Shown here in pieces: positions 1-7,678 of a DNA stretch of 64,000 nucleotides (within the stretch, counting starts at the first letter, position 1; every line of letters starts with the position of its first letter). A program made the translations under genes and the position numbers. The notes under the pieces were generated by a model. That model worked only from the letters and a program-made list of their open reading frames with translations. It did not search any database and was not told the DNA's origin. Origin of the DNA: Tessaracoccus lapidicaptus (GTDB taxonomy: Bacteria > Actinomycetota > Actinomycetes > Propionibacteriales > Propionibacteriaceae); assembly GCF_001693815.1 (NCBI RefSeq), contig NZ_MBQD01000004.1, forward strand, positions 1-64,000. Reading direction: 5' to 3'.

Positions 1-608
1 CCGGTGGTGATCGTGACGGTGGCGCCGTCGACGGTGGCGCCCCCACCCTCGACGGCAGCGGAGTCGCCGGTGAGCGTGACGGTCGTGGCGGACGCGGCCT
101 CCCACGTGGGGTCGGCGGCGTCCGGGGTCGCGTTCGCGGCACGCGCCTCGTCGACGGGGAGCGCCGCGTTCCCCGTGGCGGGCGGGAGGGGCGCCGCCGT
201 GGGGGGCCCGGGTGGGGCGGGGGGGGCGGTGGGGGTGCCGGCCGCCGCGACCGACGGGGAGGCGCTGGGGGTGGGGCTGGGCGATGCCACTGCGCTCGGC
301 GAGGCGGAGGCCGTCGGACTCGGCGACGGGGACAGCGACGGCCTCGCATTGTTGCGCGACACAACACCGGTGTCCACGGCCGCATACTGGGGATCCGTCA
401 TCTCCCGCAGCTGAGCGCCGGGCGGGGCGATCACGGCGGCCGCGGCCAGCCCCACCACCGTCAGGAGCGCCAGCGGACCCGCGACCCGTCGGGACACCTG
501 CGCGCGGGTCCGGGCCAGGGCGGCAGGGGCCGCACGTCGAGCGACGATGATCTCCGGGGAGTCCGCCCTCGACGCATCCGGCCGCTGGGCTCGCCGGGCT
601 CTGCTCAT
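1..608 (-). CDS. Membrane-anchored carbohydrate-binding-domain (DUF4353-like) surface protein, 5' part
   Basis: This is the N-terminal 202 residues of a gene that runs off the left edge. An ATG at 608-606 opens a reading frame with a basic cytoplasmic N-terminus (about residues 1-42), one hydrophobic segment (about 45-62), then a Ser/Pro/Thr/Ala-rich linker (about 90-150). It then enters a beta-type segment with the pattern VTLTGDSAAVEGGGATV, typical of secreted carbohydrate-binding-domain (DUF4353-like) proteins. It is probably surface exposed and tethered by its N-terminal helix. The ligand cannot be told. Both strands are open here because of the codon bias; I chose the minus strand because it alone gives a membrane segment and a recognisable domain start. 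Confidence 0.7.
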   Translation of the reverse strand, partial: MSRARRAQRPDASRADSPEIIVARRAAPAALARTRAQVSRRVAGPLALLTVVGLAAAAVIAPPGAQLREMTDPQYAAVDTGVVSRNNARPSLSPSPSPTASASPSAVASPSPTPSASPSVAAAGTPTAPPAPPGPPTAAPLPPATGNAALPVDEARAANATPDAADPTWEAASATTVTLTGDSAAVEGGGATVDGATVTITT

Positions 609-775
609 CGATCCACCGCTTCCTGAATATCCTGAGAATCTCTAAGGCGTGTCTCAGAATACGTGATCGTCGCCCGGATGCAACCCCCTCAGTCACCCGC
701 CTATGGCGGGCCGTTCTCAGGGTCCCCTCAGCCATCCGCTACGCTGCGCAGCACTGCATCCAACGAAGGACCCCC

Positions 776-1828
776 ATGCCCCGCACCCTCGCGCGCGCCG
801 CCGTCCTGGCGCTCATCGTCGTGCTGGCGCTTCTCCCCCTGCCCGCTCATGCCCGCAGCGCGCTGGACGTCGCCTTCGACGTCGCCGACGGCCGCGTCAC
901 GGTCACCGGCACCCTCACCGACGGCGAGGAACCCCTCAGGCGGCGCGTCGTCGTCGCCAGCCTCGACGGCGCGCGGCAGGCGGAGGCCGAGACCCAGGGC
1001 AACGGAGGGTTCACCCTGCGGTTCGATCTGCCCTCCGACCTCGCCGCCGGAACCCACGAGGTCGCCGTCGAGTTCGCGGGCGACGGCGACGTGCAGCCGG
1101 CTCGGGCGGTCGGAGCCATCACCGTCGGGGGGAAGGCGACGGGCCAGAAGCCACCGTCCTCCAGCCCGACCCCACCCCGCCGGACCGAATCGGTGACGCC
1201 CACGGCGAGCGCCCGTCCCGATCCGACGCCGCCCGCCCCGACGACCACGGTCCTCACCGCCACCGGCCCCGCCAAGTCGGTGAACTCCGGACTCCTCACC
1301 CTGACCGGGACGCTCACCGACCCGGCCGGCCGCGGGATCGTCGACGCCGGGATCAGCCTGACCGACGCCGGCGGCGAGGTGGACGACTCCTACACCCTCA
1401 CCACGGCGGGCGGGGCCTTCACCACCTTCTACGCCGTGCCTGAGGCTCAGCCGTCCGGACGGATGACGCTCACGCTGACGTTCCCGGGCGCTGACGGGCT
1501 GAAGCCCTCCAGGACCACCCTGACGGTCGTCATCGAGCACACCGAGGTCGCCTCCCCGAACCCGAGCCCGAGCGAGTCGCCCTCGCCGAGCACGACCCCG
1601 TCGCCGTCGCCCACCGCGGACCGGGGCACACCCTCCCCCGGCGCCTCGACGCCCGCCACCACGGCCGTGCAGCCGCCGGCTCCGGCTGCTGTGACCTGGT
1701 TCCTGCTGGCCTCGGCCGTCGCGGGAGGCGGCGCACTGCTCACGGCCGCGGTGCTCGTCTTCCGGGGCGTCAACGCCCGCGGTGACGGCGACGAGGAGGG
1801 CTCCCTCAGCTTCCTCGACGAGGACTGA
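776..1828 (+). CDS. Secreted Ig-like surface protein with C-terminal membrane anchor
   Basis: 350 residues. A Sec signal peptide (residues 1-25, ending AHA) is followed by a beta-rich Ig-like domain with the pattern VTVTGTLTDGEEPL (about 30-120) and a Pro/Ser/Thr linker. A second similar domain (about 160-240) contains LTLTGTLTDPAGRGI. A long Ser/Pro repeat linker and one transmembrane helix (about 305-330) end in a short acidic tail. Function is unknown; the build is that of a wall-exposed stalk or adhesin-like protein of actinobacteria. The start is supported by CGAAGGA a few bases upstream. It is divergent from the preceding surface-protein gene. No sortase motif is seen. Confidence 0.8.
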   Translation: MPRTLARAAVLALIVVLALLPLPAHARSALDVAFDVADGRVTVTGTLTDGEEPLRRRVVVASLDGARQAEAETQGNGGFTLRFDLPSDLAAGTHEVAVEFAGDGDVQPARAVGAITVGGKATGQKPPSSSPTPPRRTESVTPTASARPDPTPPAPTTTVLTATGPAKSVNSGLLTLTGTLTDPAGRGIVDAGISLTDAGGEVDDSYTLTTAGGAFTTFYAVPEAQPSGRMTLTLTFPGADGLKPSRTTLTVVIEHTEVASPNPSPSESPSPSTTPSPSPTADRGTPSPGASTPATTAVQPPAPAAVTWFLLASAVAGGGALLTAAVLVFRGVNARGDGDEEGSLSFLDED

Positions 1829-1834
1829 TCGAGG

Positions 1835-2455
1835 TCAGCCCTGCGGCATCGCCTGCTCGACGGAGCGGAACGACCCGCACCGGTCTCTGAGCAGCGCGAG
1901 CGACCCGCCGGCCAGGGCATCGCCCAACAGGGCCTGGTCCACGCAGACCGCCGGCGAGCCCGCCTTGCTCCATTCGCCCGCGGCGTAGGCTCCGACGCCG
2001 CCCAACGGCACCACCCGATCCGCGAGCCCCAGCTCCGCGAGGCGGTGCGCCATGGCGTGCCCGACCACGTCGGCGGGATACAGCAGCGCGCCGGCGACGT
2101 GTGCATGATCGAGGACGGCCCTGATCTCGGTCGGCGTCATCGCCGGCAGGTAACACGCGAGCCCCGCGCGGGCGGCCGACTCGGCGAGCTCGCCCGAGGC
2201 GACGTCCGCCAGCACGAACCGCGCACCCGCGGCCGCCGCGCTCTCGACGCCAACGATGGTCGACACCCGCAGCGCGCCCAGCGTGGCGCGGGCTCCGAAG
2301 ATGGCCACCGCGTCGGCGAACGCCTCCCCGGACGCTGGCAGCGCGAACCGCGAGAACCCCTCTTGGATCAGCACCTCGACGGCGCCGACGACGTCGTCGA
2401 GGGGGGCGTCGGGGAGGCAGACGATCAGGCCGCGGAGCTCAGACATGGTCGCCAT
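1835..2455 (-). CDS. KDPG/KHG aldolase-like protein lacking the catalytic lysine
   Basis: 206 residues with the order of elements of a 2-keto-3-deoxygluconate-6-phosphate aldolase (Eda) TIM barrel: a VEVLIQEGF segment (27-34), a degenerate GARATLGAL strand, AGARFVLAD (76-83), a YLPAMTPTE loop (102-110), an LLYPAD strand (124-129) and a phosphate-site-like PLGGVGA. The Schiff-base lysine of the family (the K of FKFFPA) is replaced by Leu124, and the conserved Glu of the first barrel strands is not recognisable. It is therefore probably not a normal aldolase; it may bind a keto-acid or phosphate ligand or have diverged chemistry. It is divergent from an MFS transporter, only 35 bp away. A second ATG at 2446 is an alternative start. 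Confidence 0.65.
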   Translation of the reverse strand: MATMSELRGLIVCLPDAPLDDVVGAVEVLIQEGFSRFALPASGEAFADAVAIFGARATLGALRVSTIVGVESAAAAGARFVLADVASGELAESAARAGLACYLPAMTPTEIRAVLDHAHVAGALLYPADVVGHAMAHRLAELGLADRVVPLGGVGAYAAGEWSKAGSPAVCVDQALLGDALAGGSLALLRDRCGSFRSVEQAMPQG

Positions 2456-2478
2456 TCTGCCGCAGTCCCCCGGCTGCC

Positions 2479-2484
2479 TACACT
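2479..2484 (+). promoter_or_regulatory. Candidate -10 element (TACACT) of the MFS gene
   Basis: TACACT ends 6 nt before the ATG at 2491. Transcription would then start at or next to the A of the start codon, giving a leaderless mRNA. The intergenic space is only 35 bp and no Shine-Dalgarno sequence is present. Confidence 0.4.
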
Positions 2485-2490
2485 GCGGTC

Positions 2491-3855
2491 ATGTCCGCAC
2501 TCCTCACGCGCACCGAGCGCCTCGACCGGCTGCCCTACACGCGTCGGCACAACAAGCTGCTCATCGGCTCCGGCGTGGGGTGGGCGCTCGACGCCATGGA
2601 CATCGGGCTCATCTCGTTCATCATGGCCGCGCTGGCCAAGGAGTGGAGCCTGAGCGGAGGCGAACTGTCGCTGCTGGGATCGGTGGGATTCGTCGGCATG
2701 GCGTTCGGGGCCTCGCTGGGCGGGCTGCTGGCGGACCGCATCGGCCGCCGGCAGGTGTTCGCGCTCACGCTGCTGATCTACGGGGTGGCCACCGGGCTCT
2801 CAGCACTGTCGACGGGGCTGGTGGCGCTGATCGCGTTCCGCTTCGTCGTCGGCCTGGGCCTCGGCGCCGAGCTCCCCGTCGCCTCGACGCTGGTCAGCGA
2901 GTTCGCGCCCCGCAAGATCCGCGGCCGCGTCGTGGTCGCGCTGGAGTCGTTCTGGGCCGTGGGCTGGCTGGCCGCCGCGACCATCGGCTTCTTCGTCGTC
3001 CCGCAGGACAACGGCTGGCGCTGGGCACTCGCGCTGGGCGCGATCCCGGCCGCCTACTCGCTGATCGTGCGCTTCGGGCTGCCCGAATCGGTCCGCTTCC
3101 TCGAGGCGAAGGGTCGCCACGCCGAGGCCGAGCGCGTGGTCCGCGATTTCGAGAGCGCCGCCGGGATCGCCAGCCCCACGCATGCCGCGGCCGAGAGCCC
3201 GGTCCTGCCGACAGTCACGAGCACCCGCCGCGACCTCTGGGGAGACCGCTTCCGCGTCCGCACCATCGCGTTGTGGCTGACGTGGTTCGGCATCAACTTC
3301 GCCTACTACGGGGCGTTCATCTGGCTGCCGACGCTGCTGTTCGAGGGCGGCATGACGCTGGTGAAGTCGTTCGAGTTCACCCTCTACATGACGCTGGCTC
3401 AGCTGCCGGGCTACGCGACGGCGGCGTTCCTCATCGAGAAGTGGGGACGACGGCCGACCCTGGTGACGTTCCTCGGCGGATCGGTCGTCGGCGCCGTCGC
3501 GTTCGGCCTGGCGCCCGGGCTGGCCGCCGCCGTCGCCCCCGGCGACGAGGGGACCGGCTTCGCCGTCACGCTTGCCGCCGGCTGCGTGCTGTCGTTCTTC
3601 AACCTCGGCGCATGGGGGGCGCTCTACGCCATCACCCCTGAGGTGTATCCGACGGCGATGCGCGCCACGGGAGCCGGCGCCGCGACCGCGTTCGGCCGCA
3701 TCGCCGCGATGGCGGCGCCGCTAGTCGTGCCGTGGGTGGTCGCCGCCGCCGGTCGCCCGGTGTTGTTCGGGCTGTTCGGGGCCATGTTCACGGTCGCGAT
3801 GATCGCCGCCTGGTTCCTGCCCGAGTACACCGACCGGGCGCTCGACGAGACGTGA
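2491..3855 (+). CDS. MFS transporter, metabolite:proton symporter type
   Basis: 454 residues with 12 predicted membrane helices. The loop 2-3 motif GGLLADRIGRRQVF (about residues 73-86) and the GLGLGAELPVASTLVSEFAPRKIRGR segment (about 115-140) are typical of sugar-porter and metabolite:H+ symporter branches of the major facilitator superfamily (aromatic acid, sialate or sugar carriers). The substrate cannot be read from the sequence. It is divergently paired with the KDPG-aldolase-like gene, so a sugar-acid substrate is possible but only an inference. Its 3' end overlaps the convergent VanZ-like frame by 135 bp. Confidence 0.85.
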   Translation: MSALLTRTERLDRLPYTRRHNKLLIGSGVGWALDAMDIGLISFIMAALAKEWSLSGGELSLLGSVGFVGMAFGASLGGLLADRIGRRQVFALTLLIYGVATGLSALSTGLVALIAFRFVVGLGLGAELPVASTLVSEFAPRKIRGRVVVALESFWAVGWLAAATIGFFVVPQDNGWRWALALGAIPAAYSLIVRFGLPESVRFLEAKGRHAEAERVVRDFESAAGIASPTHAAAESPVLPTVTSTRRDLWGDRFRVRTIALWLTWFGINFAYYGAFIWLPTLLFEGGMTLVKSFEFTLYMTLAQLPGYATAAFLIEKWGRRPTLVTFLGGSVVGAVAFGLAPGLAAAVAPGDEGTGFAVTLAAGCVLSFFNLGAWGALYAITPEVYPTAMRATGAGAATAFGRIAAMAAPLVVPWVVAAAGRPVLFGLFGAMFTVAMIAAWFLPEYTDRALDET

Positions 3856-4260
3856 CCGCCACGCCACGGCGGCGTTGACGATCCCCCCGACGGCGGCACC
3901 CACCAGGGCCCCCAAGCTGTTGGTCGCGACGTCGTAGCCGTTGGCGTCGCGCGCGGTGAAGTACTGCACGCCCTCGATCGCCACCGACGCCGCGGCGCCG
4001 GCCAGGCCCCACACCCACCAGCGGACCGCCGGCAGCCAGAGGGCAGCGAGGAACGAGATCGGCGCGAGCATGACGGTGTTGAGGGCGCCGTCGACCTGGG
4101 CCGGCGTGAAATCGATCCCGAGGGCCCCCAGGTGCGTCCACACCGCGATGACCAGTCGGTTGACCGTCCAGCCGTCGGCCACGAACACCAGCCAGCCGAC
4201 GGCCAGCGCCGGCGCCGCCGCGACCCCGAGGGCCCACCAGCGGACCGGCGGCCGGATCAC
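3721..4260 (-). CDS. VanZ-like membrane protein with an antisense-overlapping tail
   Basis: 179 residues from a GTG start whose bases overlap the stop of the upstream LCP gene (GTGA), so translation is probably coupled. Three to four hydrophobic helices and the segment AIEGVQYFTARDANGYDVATNSLGA are typical of VanZ-like proteins. The conserved part ends near residue 135; the last 45 residues are Gly/His/Arg/Glu-rich and antisense to the end of the MFS gene, as if an original stop codon was lost. The VanZ family is linked to glycopeptide tolerance and envelope functions. The exact role is unknown. Confidence 0.7.
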   Translation of the reverse strand: MIRPPVRWWALGVAAAPALAVGWLVFVADGWTVNRLVIAVWTHLGALGIDFTPAQVDGALNTVMLAPISFLAALWLPAVRWWVWGLAGAAASVAIEGVQYFTARDANGYDVATNSLGALVGAAVGGIVNAAVAWRSRLVERPVGVLGQEPGGDHRDREHGPEQPEQHRATGGGDHPRHD

Positions 4261-5354
4261 TCCTCGGGTTCCACCTCTCCGAGCTCGCCGGAGGCCTCGT
4301 CGAGGTTGGCGGCGTGATACTCGTCCATCGTGTCGCCGGCCAGGGCCGCCGACAGCTCCGCGAGGCCCTCGGTGTCCACGACGTCGACCGACTGACCCTC
4401 GATGGTGCCGAAGCCCTTGATGGGGGCCTGCAGCATGCCGATGGATCCGGTGCCCTCCAGACGCATGGACAGCGCCAGGTCGGTGACGTACTGGTTGGTC
4501 ATGGCGTCGTCGACGGTGACGGTGTCGGCCAGCTGGCCCACAACCTGCGTGAACGTGACGGGGTTGGCCAGCGTCTCGGGCGTCATGATCTTGCGGATGA
4601 TGGCCTTGACGACGGTGCGCTGGCGGTAGGCGCGGTCGAGGTCGCCGTTGGGCAGCGGATAGCGCTCGCGGACGTAGGTGAGGGCGCGCTCACCGTCGAG
4701 TTGGATCAGCCCCTCCTCGAAGCGGACGCCCGGGTTCTGCTCGGTCTCCCACGGGTTGTACACCTCGATGCCCCCAACGGCGTCGGTGAGCTTGACGAAA
4801 CCCTCGAAGTCGATGAGCACCGTGTGGTCCATGCGGACGCCGGTCAGCTGCTCGAGCGTGCGGACGGTGAGCTGCGGTCCCCCGTAGGCGTAGGCCCAGT
4901 TGAGCTTGCCCTTGCCGTGGCCCGGGATGTCGACCCACATGTCGCGGGGGAAGGACACCAGATACACGGCCTTCCGGTCGCCGGTGACGTGGGCGATCAT
5001 CATCGAGTCGCTGCGCCCGTTCTCGATGTCGCTGCGCGAGTCGCTGCCCATGAGCACGAAGTTGACGGGCGCCTGCGCCTGCTCCTCCCCGGAGGCGGCC
5101 GGCTTGGGCGTGGCCGGCGCGGGCCGGCCCTCGTAGTCCTGGGGGGTGAGCTGCTGATCGCGAGAGACGGAGTCGAGCGCGGCGAGTCCCCGGCCGGCGT
5201 AATAGCCCGCGACGCCCAGCGCGATGGCCAGCACGCCGATGCAGACCATCAGCAGCACGAACAGCGGTCCGCGGCGCTTCTTCCGCCTCGGGGCGGTGGG
5301 GCGGTCATCGTCGAAGACGCCGAGGCCCTCGTCACTCGCATGGCTCATGGTCAT
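4257..5354 (-). CDS. LytR-CpsA-Psr (LCP) family cell-wall glycopolymer transferase
   Basis: 365 residues from the ATG at 5354. A Lys/Arg-rich cytoplasmic N-terminus is followed by one transmembrane helix (about 32-55), a linker and the LCP domain. Visible signatures are FVLMGSDSR, RSDSMMIAHV, SFPRDMWVDIPG, KLNWAYAYGG and YVRERYPLPNGDLDRAYRQR, with the Arg and Asp residues that bind polyprenyl pyrophosphate. LCP proteins transfer lipid-linked glycopolymers to peptidoglycan outside the membrane. It is the first gene of a two-gene unit with the VanZ-like gene. An earlier in-frame start exists at 5384, but AGGGGC precedes the chosen ATG, which is also divergent from the cytochrome b5 fusion gene. 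Confidence 0.88.
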   Translation of the reverse strand: MTMSHASDEGLGVFDDDRPTAPRRKKRRGPLFVLLMVCIGVLAIALGVAGYYAGRGLAALDSVSRDQQLTPQDYEGRPAPATPKPAASGEEQAQAPVNFVLMGSDSRSDIENGRSDSMMIAHVTGDRKAVYLVSFPRDMWVDIPGHGKGKLNWAYAYGGPQLTVRTLEQLTGVRMDHTVLIDFEGFVKLTDAVGGIEVYNPWETEQNPGVRFEEGLIQLDGERALTYVRERYPLPNGDLDRAYRQRTVVKAIIRKIMTPETLANPVTFTQVVGQLADTVTVDDAMTNQYVTDLALSMRLEGTGSIGMLQAPIKGFGTIEGQSVDVVDTEGLAELSAALAGDTMDEYHAANLDEASGELGEVEPEE

Positions 5355-5400
5355 ATTGTCGCCCCTAGTCCGTCCAGGACCCAAGCTTGGCCGCCACGAC

Positions 5401-5406
5401 TACGCT
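5401..5406 (+). promoter_or_regulatory. Candidate -10 element (TACGCT) of the cytochrome b5 fusion gene
   Basis: TACGCT lies exactly 6 nt before the ATG at 5413 and no Shine-Dalgarno sequence is visible, which fits a leaderless transcript. Confidence 0.4.
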
Positions 5407-5412
5407 CAGCAC

Positions 5413-6237
5413 ATGGTGGACGCCGTGTTCGGACTCCCCCTGCACCCGCTGGTGGTGCATGCGGTGGTCGTACTCCTGCCCCTGGTCGCGCTCGGCGTGA
5501 TCGCCCTGGTTCTCATGCCCCGGTGGCGCGCTCGGTTCGCGGTGCCGCTGCTCGGCCTCCTCGTCGTCGGCGCAGTCTCGGCGGTCGTGGCGATGCTGGC
5601 CGGCGACGCGCTGGCCGAGGTGGTCGGCGTCCCGGGGACGCATCGGACGTGGGGGGTGACACTGGCCTTCACCGCCGTCGGCTATCTCGCGGCGGCGGGA
5701 GCCTGGCTGTGGTGGGTGCGCGAGGCCGACGACGAGCCGTCCCGGGCCCGGGAGGTGCTCGGCTGGCTGGCCGCCGTCCTGTCGATGGCGGTGCTGGTGC
5801 TGACGGTGCTCGCGGGACATTCGGGGTCGGCCGCGGTGTGGTCCGGGGTCGCCGACGCGACGCCGTCGCCCGCCCCGACCATGTCCGGCGAGGCGTCCCC
5901 GAGCCCACCGTCAGCGACACCGTCGCCGTCTGTCGAGCGGACGGACAGCACAGCCACACCGTCGCGCTTCGGCAGCCCGCCCGCGACGACGACCACCGGC
6001 GACGGCCCCATCACGATGGCGACGGTCGAGGCCAACGCGACGGCGGACTCCTGCTGGGCCGCGATCGACGGGTTCGTCTACGACCTCACGGACTGGATCG
6101 CCCGGCACCCGGGCGGTCCGGACAGGATCCTGGCGCTGTGCGGGACCGACGCAACGGCGGCCTTCACCGCGCAGCACGACGGCGACGCTCCGCCGACCGC
6201 CCAGCTGGAACTGCTCCGGCTGGGGCCGCTGGCCTAG
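5413..6237 (+). CDS. DUF2231-like membrane domain fused to cytochrome b5-type heme domain
   Basis: 274 residues. The N-terminal half has four hydrophobic helices opening with GLPLHPLVVHAVVVLLPL, the pattern of DUF2231 membrane proteins. A Ser/Pro/Thr linker (about 150-205) follows. The C-terminal domain has the cytochrome b5 signature with HPGG (His232) and a second candidate axial histidine (His255, FTAQHDGD). The heme domain would sit on one side of the membrane next to the DUF2231 helices, so electron transfer or heme-based sensing is an inference. The start was chosen at 5413 because upstream codons overlap the divergent LCP gene and a -10-like box sits 6 nt ahead. Confidence 0.8.
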   Translation: MVDAVFGLPLHPLVVHAVVVLLPLVALGVIALVLMPRWRARFAVPLLGLLVVGAVSAVVAMLAGDALAEVVGVPGTHRTWGVTLAFTAVGYLAAAGAWLWWVREADDEPSRAREVLGWLAAVLSMAVLVLTVLAGHSGSAAVWSGVADATPSPAPTMSGEASPSPPSATPSPSVERTDSTATPSRFGSPPATTTTGDGPITMATVEANATADSCWAAIDGFVYDLTDWIARHPGGPDRILALCGTDATAAFTAQHDGDAPPTAQLELLRLGPLA

Positions 6238-6257
6238 GCGCGGCCCCGCCGGCCAGC
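6228..6257. terminator. Candidate bidirectional terminator hairpin
   Basis: GCTGGCC (6228-6234) and GGCCAGC (6251-6257) form a perfect 7-bp stem between two convergent genes and overlap the end of the first. There is no T tract. Confidence 0.35.
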
Positions 6258-6258
6258 G

Positions 6259-6648
6259 TCAGCTCGCGACGATGTCGAGGGCGTTCTTCAGCGCCTGCCG
6301 CACTTCCTGCGCGAGCGGCTCCATCTTCGGGTTGTCGGTGACCTCGACCATCCTCTCCGGGTCGATGGCCTCGACGACGGTGACGCCGGCGCTGTGCCGG
6401 ACCACCACGTTGCAGGGCAGCAGCAGACCCAGCGACGGCTCGACACCGAGTCCGCGGTGGGCGAAGCGGGGGTTGCAGGCGCCGAGGATGACCTGCTCGT
6501 CGATGTCGACGTCGATCTTGTTCTTCAGCGTCTGCTTGAGGTTGATCTCGGTGAGGACGCCGAATCCGTTCTCGGCCAGCGCCTCCTTGGTGCGGGCGAG
6601 GGTCTCGTCGAACGGGCGGTCCAGGTCGATGCGCAGTGCGTAGTTCAT
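6259..6648 (-). CDS. DUF302 family protein
   Basis: 129 residues matching the DUF302 fold: an N-terminal FDETLARTKEALAENGFGVLTEI segment, a central VILGACNPRFAHRGL segment and LLLPCNVVV with one conserved cysteine. DUF302 proteins are small cytosolic proteins often near thioredoxins, rhodaneses and other sulfur or redox genes; their chemistry is not settled. It is the last gene of a three-gene unit with thioredoxin and a membrane protein. The start has an excellent AAGGAGG Shine-Dalgarno site. A strong hairpin separates it from the thioredoxin gene. Confidence 0.85.
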   Translation of the reverse strand: MNYALRIDLDRPFDETLARTKEALAENGFGVLTEINLKQTLKNKIDVDIDEQVILGACNPRFAHRGLGVEPSLGLLLPCNVVVRHSAGVTVVEAIDPERMVEVTDNPKMEPLAQEVRQALKNALDIVAS

Positions 6649-6677
6649 GAATCGAACCTCCTTGTAGAAACGATGAT

Positions 6678-6711
6678 GCCCGCCCGGCCACGAGAGTGGG
6701 GCCGGGCGGGC
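6678..6711 (-). terminator. 12-bp stem hairpin between thioredoxin and DUF302 genes
   Basis: GCCCGCCCGGCC (6678-6689) pairs perfectly with GGCCGGGCGGGC (6700-6711) over a 10-nt loop. It sits inside the operon, so it may attenuate transcription or protect the upstream mRNA end. No T run follows. Confidence 0.5.
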
Positions 6712-6723
6712 GGATCGGGGGCG

Positions 6724-7104
6724 TCAGGCCTGCTGGGCCTCCGCGGCCTGGGCCTCGGCGAGCTGCCGGCGGACGTCCTCCATGTCGAGCGCCTCGACGG
6801 CCTCGATGACCTCCTCGAGCGCCTTCGGCGGCAGGGCGCCGGACTGGCGGAAGACGAGGATGCCGTCACGGAAGGCCATCAGCGTGGGGATGGCGGAGAT
6901 CTGCGCGGCGGCTGCGAGGCCCTGCTCCGACTCGGTGTCGACCTTGCCGAAGCGGACGTCGGGATGGTTCTCGGCCGCCTTCTCGAAGACGGGCGCGAAG
7001 GCCTTGCAGGGCATGCACCAGTCGGCCCACCAGTCGACGAAGGTGATGCCCTCGGTCTCGACGGTGGTCTCGAAGTTCTCGGCGGTCAGTTCCAGCGTGG
7101 GCAT
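6724..7104 (-). CDS. Thioredoxin
   Basis: 126 residues with a thioredoxin fold and the active site WADWCMPCK (Cys30, Cys33). The cis-proline loop SAIPTLMAF follows. The Met-Pro pair between the cysteines differs from the classic Gly-Pro, which usually shifts redox potential. The C-terminus has a 20-residue Ala/Glu/Gln extension beyond the fold. It probably reduces protein disulfides or persulfides in the cytosol. AAAGGA precedes the ATG. It is the middle gene of the unit with a membrane protein (26 bp upstream) and DUF302. Confidence 0.9.
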   Translation of the reverse strand: MPTLELTAENFETTVETEGITFVDWWADWCMPCKAFAPVFEKAAENHPDVRFGKVDTESEQGLAAAAQISAIPTLMAFRDGILVFRQSGALPPKALEEVIEAVEALDMEDVRRQLAEAQAAEAQQA

Positions 7105-7130
7105 GTGGTTCCTTTCGGGTGGCTACTGGG

Positions 7131-7580
7131 TCAGCAGGAGGCGTGGTCGGTGATGCGCTTGGCCGCGGCCATGCCGTAGCAGGCCAGGAGCGCCACCAGC
7201 GCAAACCCGGTGACCGGAGCTTGCGCCAGCATGTACGGCGCCACGACGACGGCCGCCAGCGGGATGATCCCGCAGGAGCCGCCGGTCATGTGCGTGCGGG
7301 GAGACACCCCGGCGGGCGGGACGTACGTGGCCAACGCGACCGCGCCGACGAGCGACGCGAGGGCGAGGACCACGACCTCGACGCTACCCGACGCGGGTCG
7401 GGCCGCGCTGAGAGCGAGGTACAACGCCACCGCCGCGAGCACGGCCGTGACCGTGTGCCTCGTCGACCAGACCGCCCGCCAGTAGGCGGGACCGCTGGCC
7501 ACGACCCGCACGTCGCCCAGCACGCTGGTCTGCACCTCAGGTGCGGCGGTACCGGCGGCGTCGGGTCCTGCTGTGTTCAT
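7131..7580 (-). CDS. Four-helix membrane protein, first gene of thioredoxin/DUF302 operon
   Basis: 149 residues from the ATG at 7580, with four predicted helices. A TGGSCGIIPLA segment and a C-terminal Cys are the only Cys-containing spots (two cysteines in all). I do not recognise a family beyond a short polytopic protein. Its promoter carries a perfect CATACCCCTAGGGGTATG palindrome in the -35/-10 spacer. The -10-like CATACT ends 7 nt before the ATG, so the mRNA may be leaderless. Its position ahead of thioredoxin and DUF302 suggests a role in sulfur, copper or redox stress, which is an inference. Confidence 0.7.
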   Translation of the reverse strand: MNTAGPDAAGTAAPEVQTSVLGDVRVVASGPAYWRAVWSTRHTVTAVLAAVALYLALSAARPASGSVEVVVLALASLVGAVALATYVPPAGVSPRTHMTGGSCGIIPLAAVVVAPYMLAQAPVTGFALVALLACYGMAAAKRITDHASC

Positions 7581-7594
7581 GTGCACCAGTATGC

Positions 7595-7612
7595 CATACC
7601 CCTAGGGGTATG
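7595..7612 (-). promoter_or_regulatory. Perfect 18-bp palindromic operator, CsoR/CstR-like
   Basis: CATACCCCTAGGGGTATG is a perfect 18-bp palindrome lying between a TTGCAT box and a CATACT box (spacer 16 bp) on the minus strand. C-tract/G-tract palindromes flanked by AT are the hallmark of operators for CsoR/RcnR-family repressors, including copper-sensing CsoR and persulfide-sensing CstR. No such repressor gene is in this window. Confidence 0.65.
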
Positions 7613-7678
7613 CAAGTCGCTCCGGGACATGGGCTGGGGCGGCCCCGTCGTCGGGACCGCCCCTGGTCGTTGGCCTGC

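Noticed and set aside
4-414. Plus-strand open frame of 136 codons at the left edge
   Set aside because: Antisense to the surface-protein gene; composition is only Gly/Ala/Val from the mirrored Pro/Ser/Thr linker and it has no domain or Shine-Dalgarno site.
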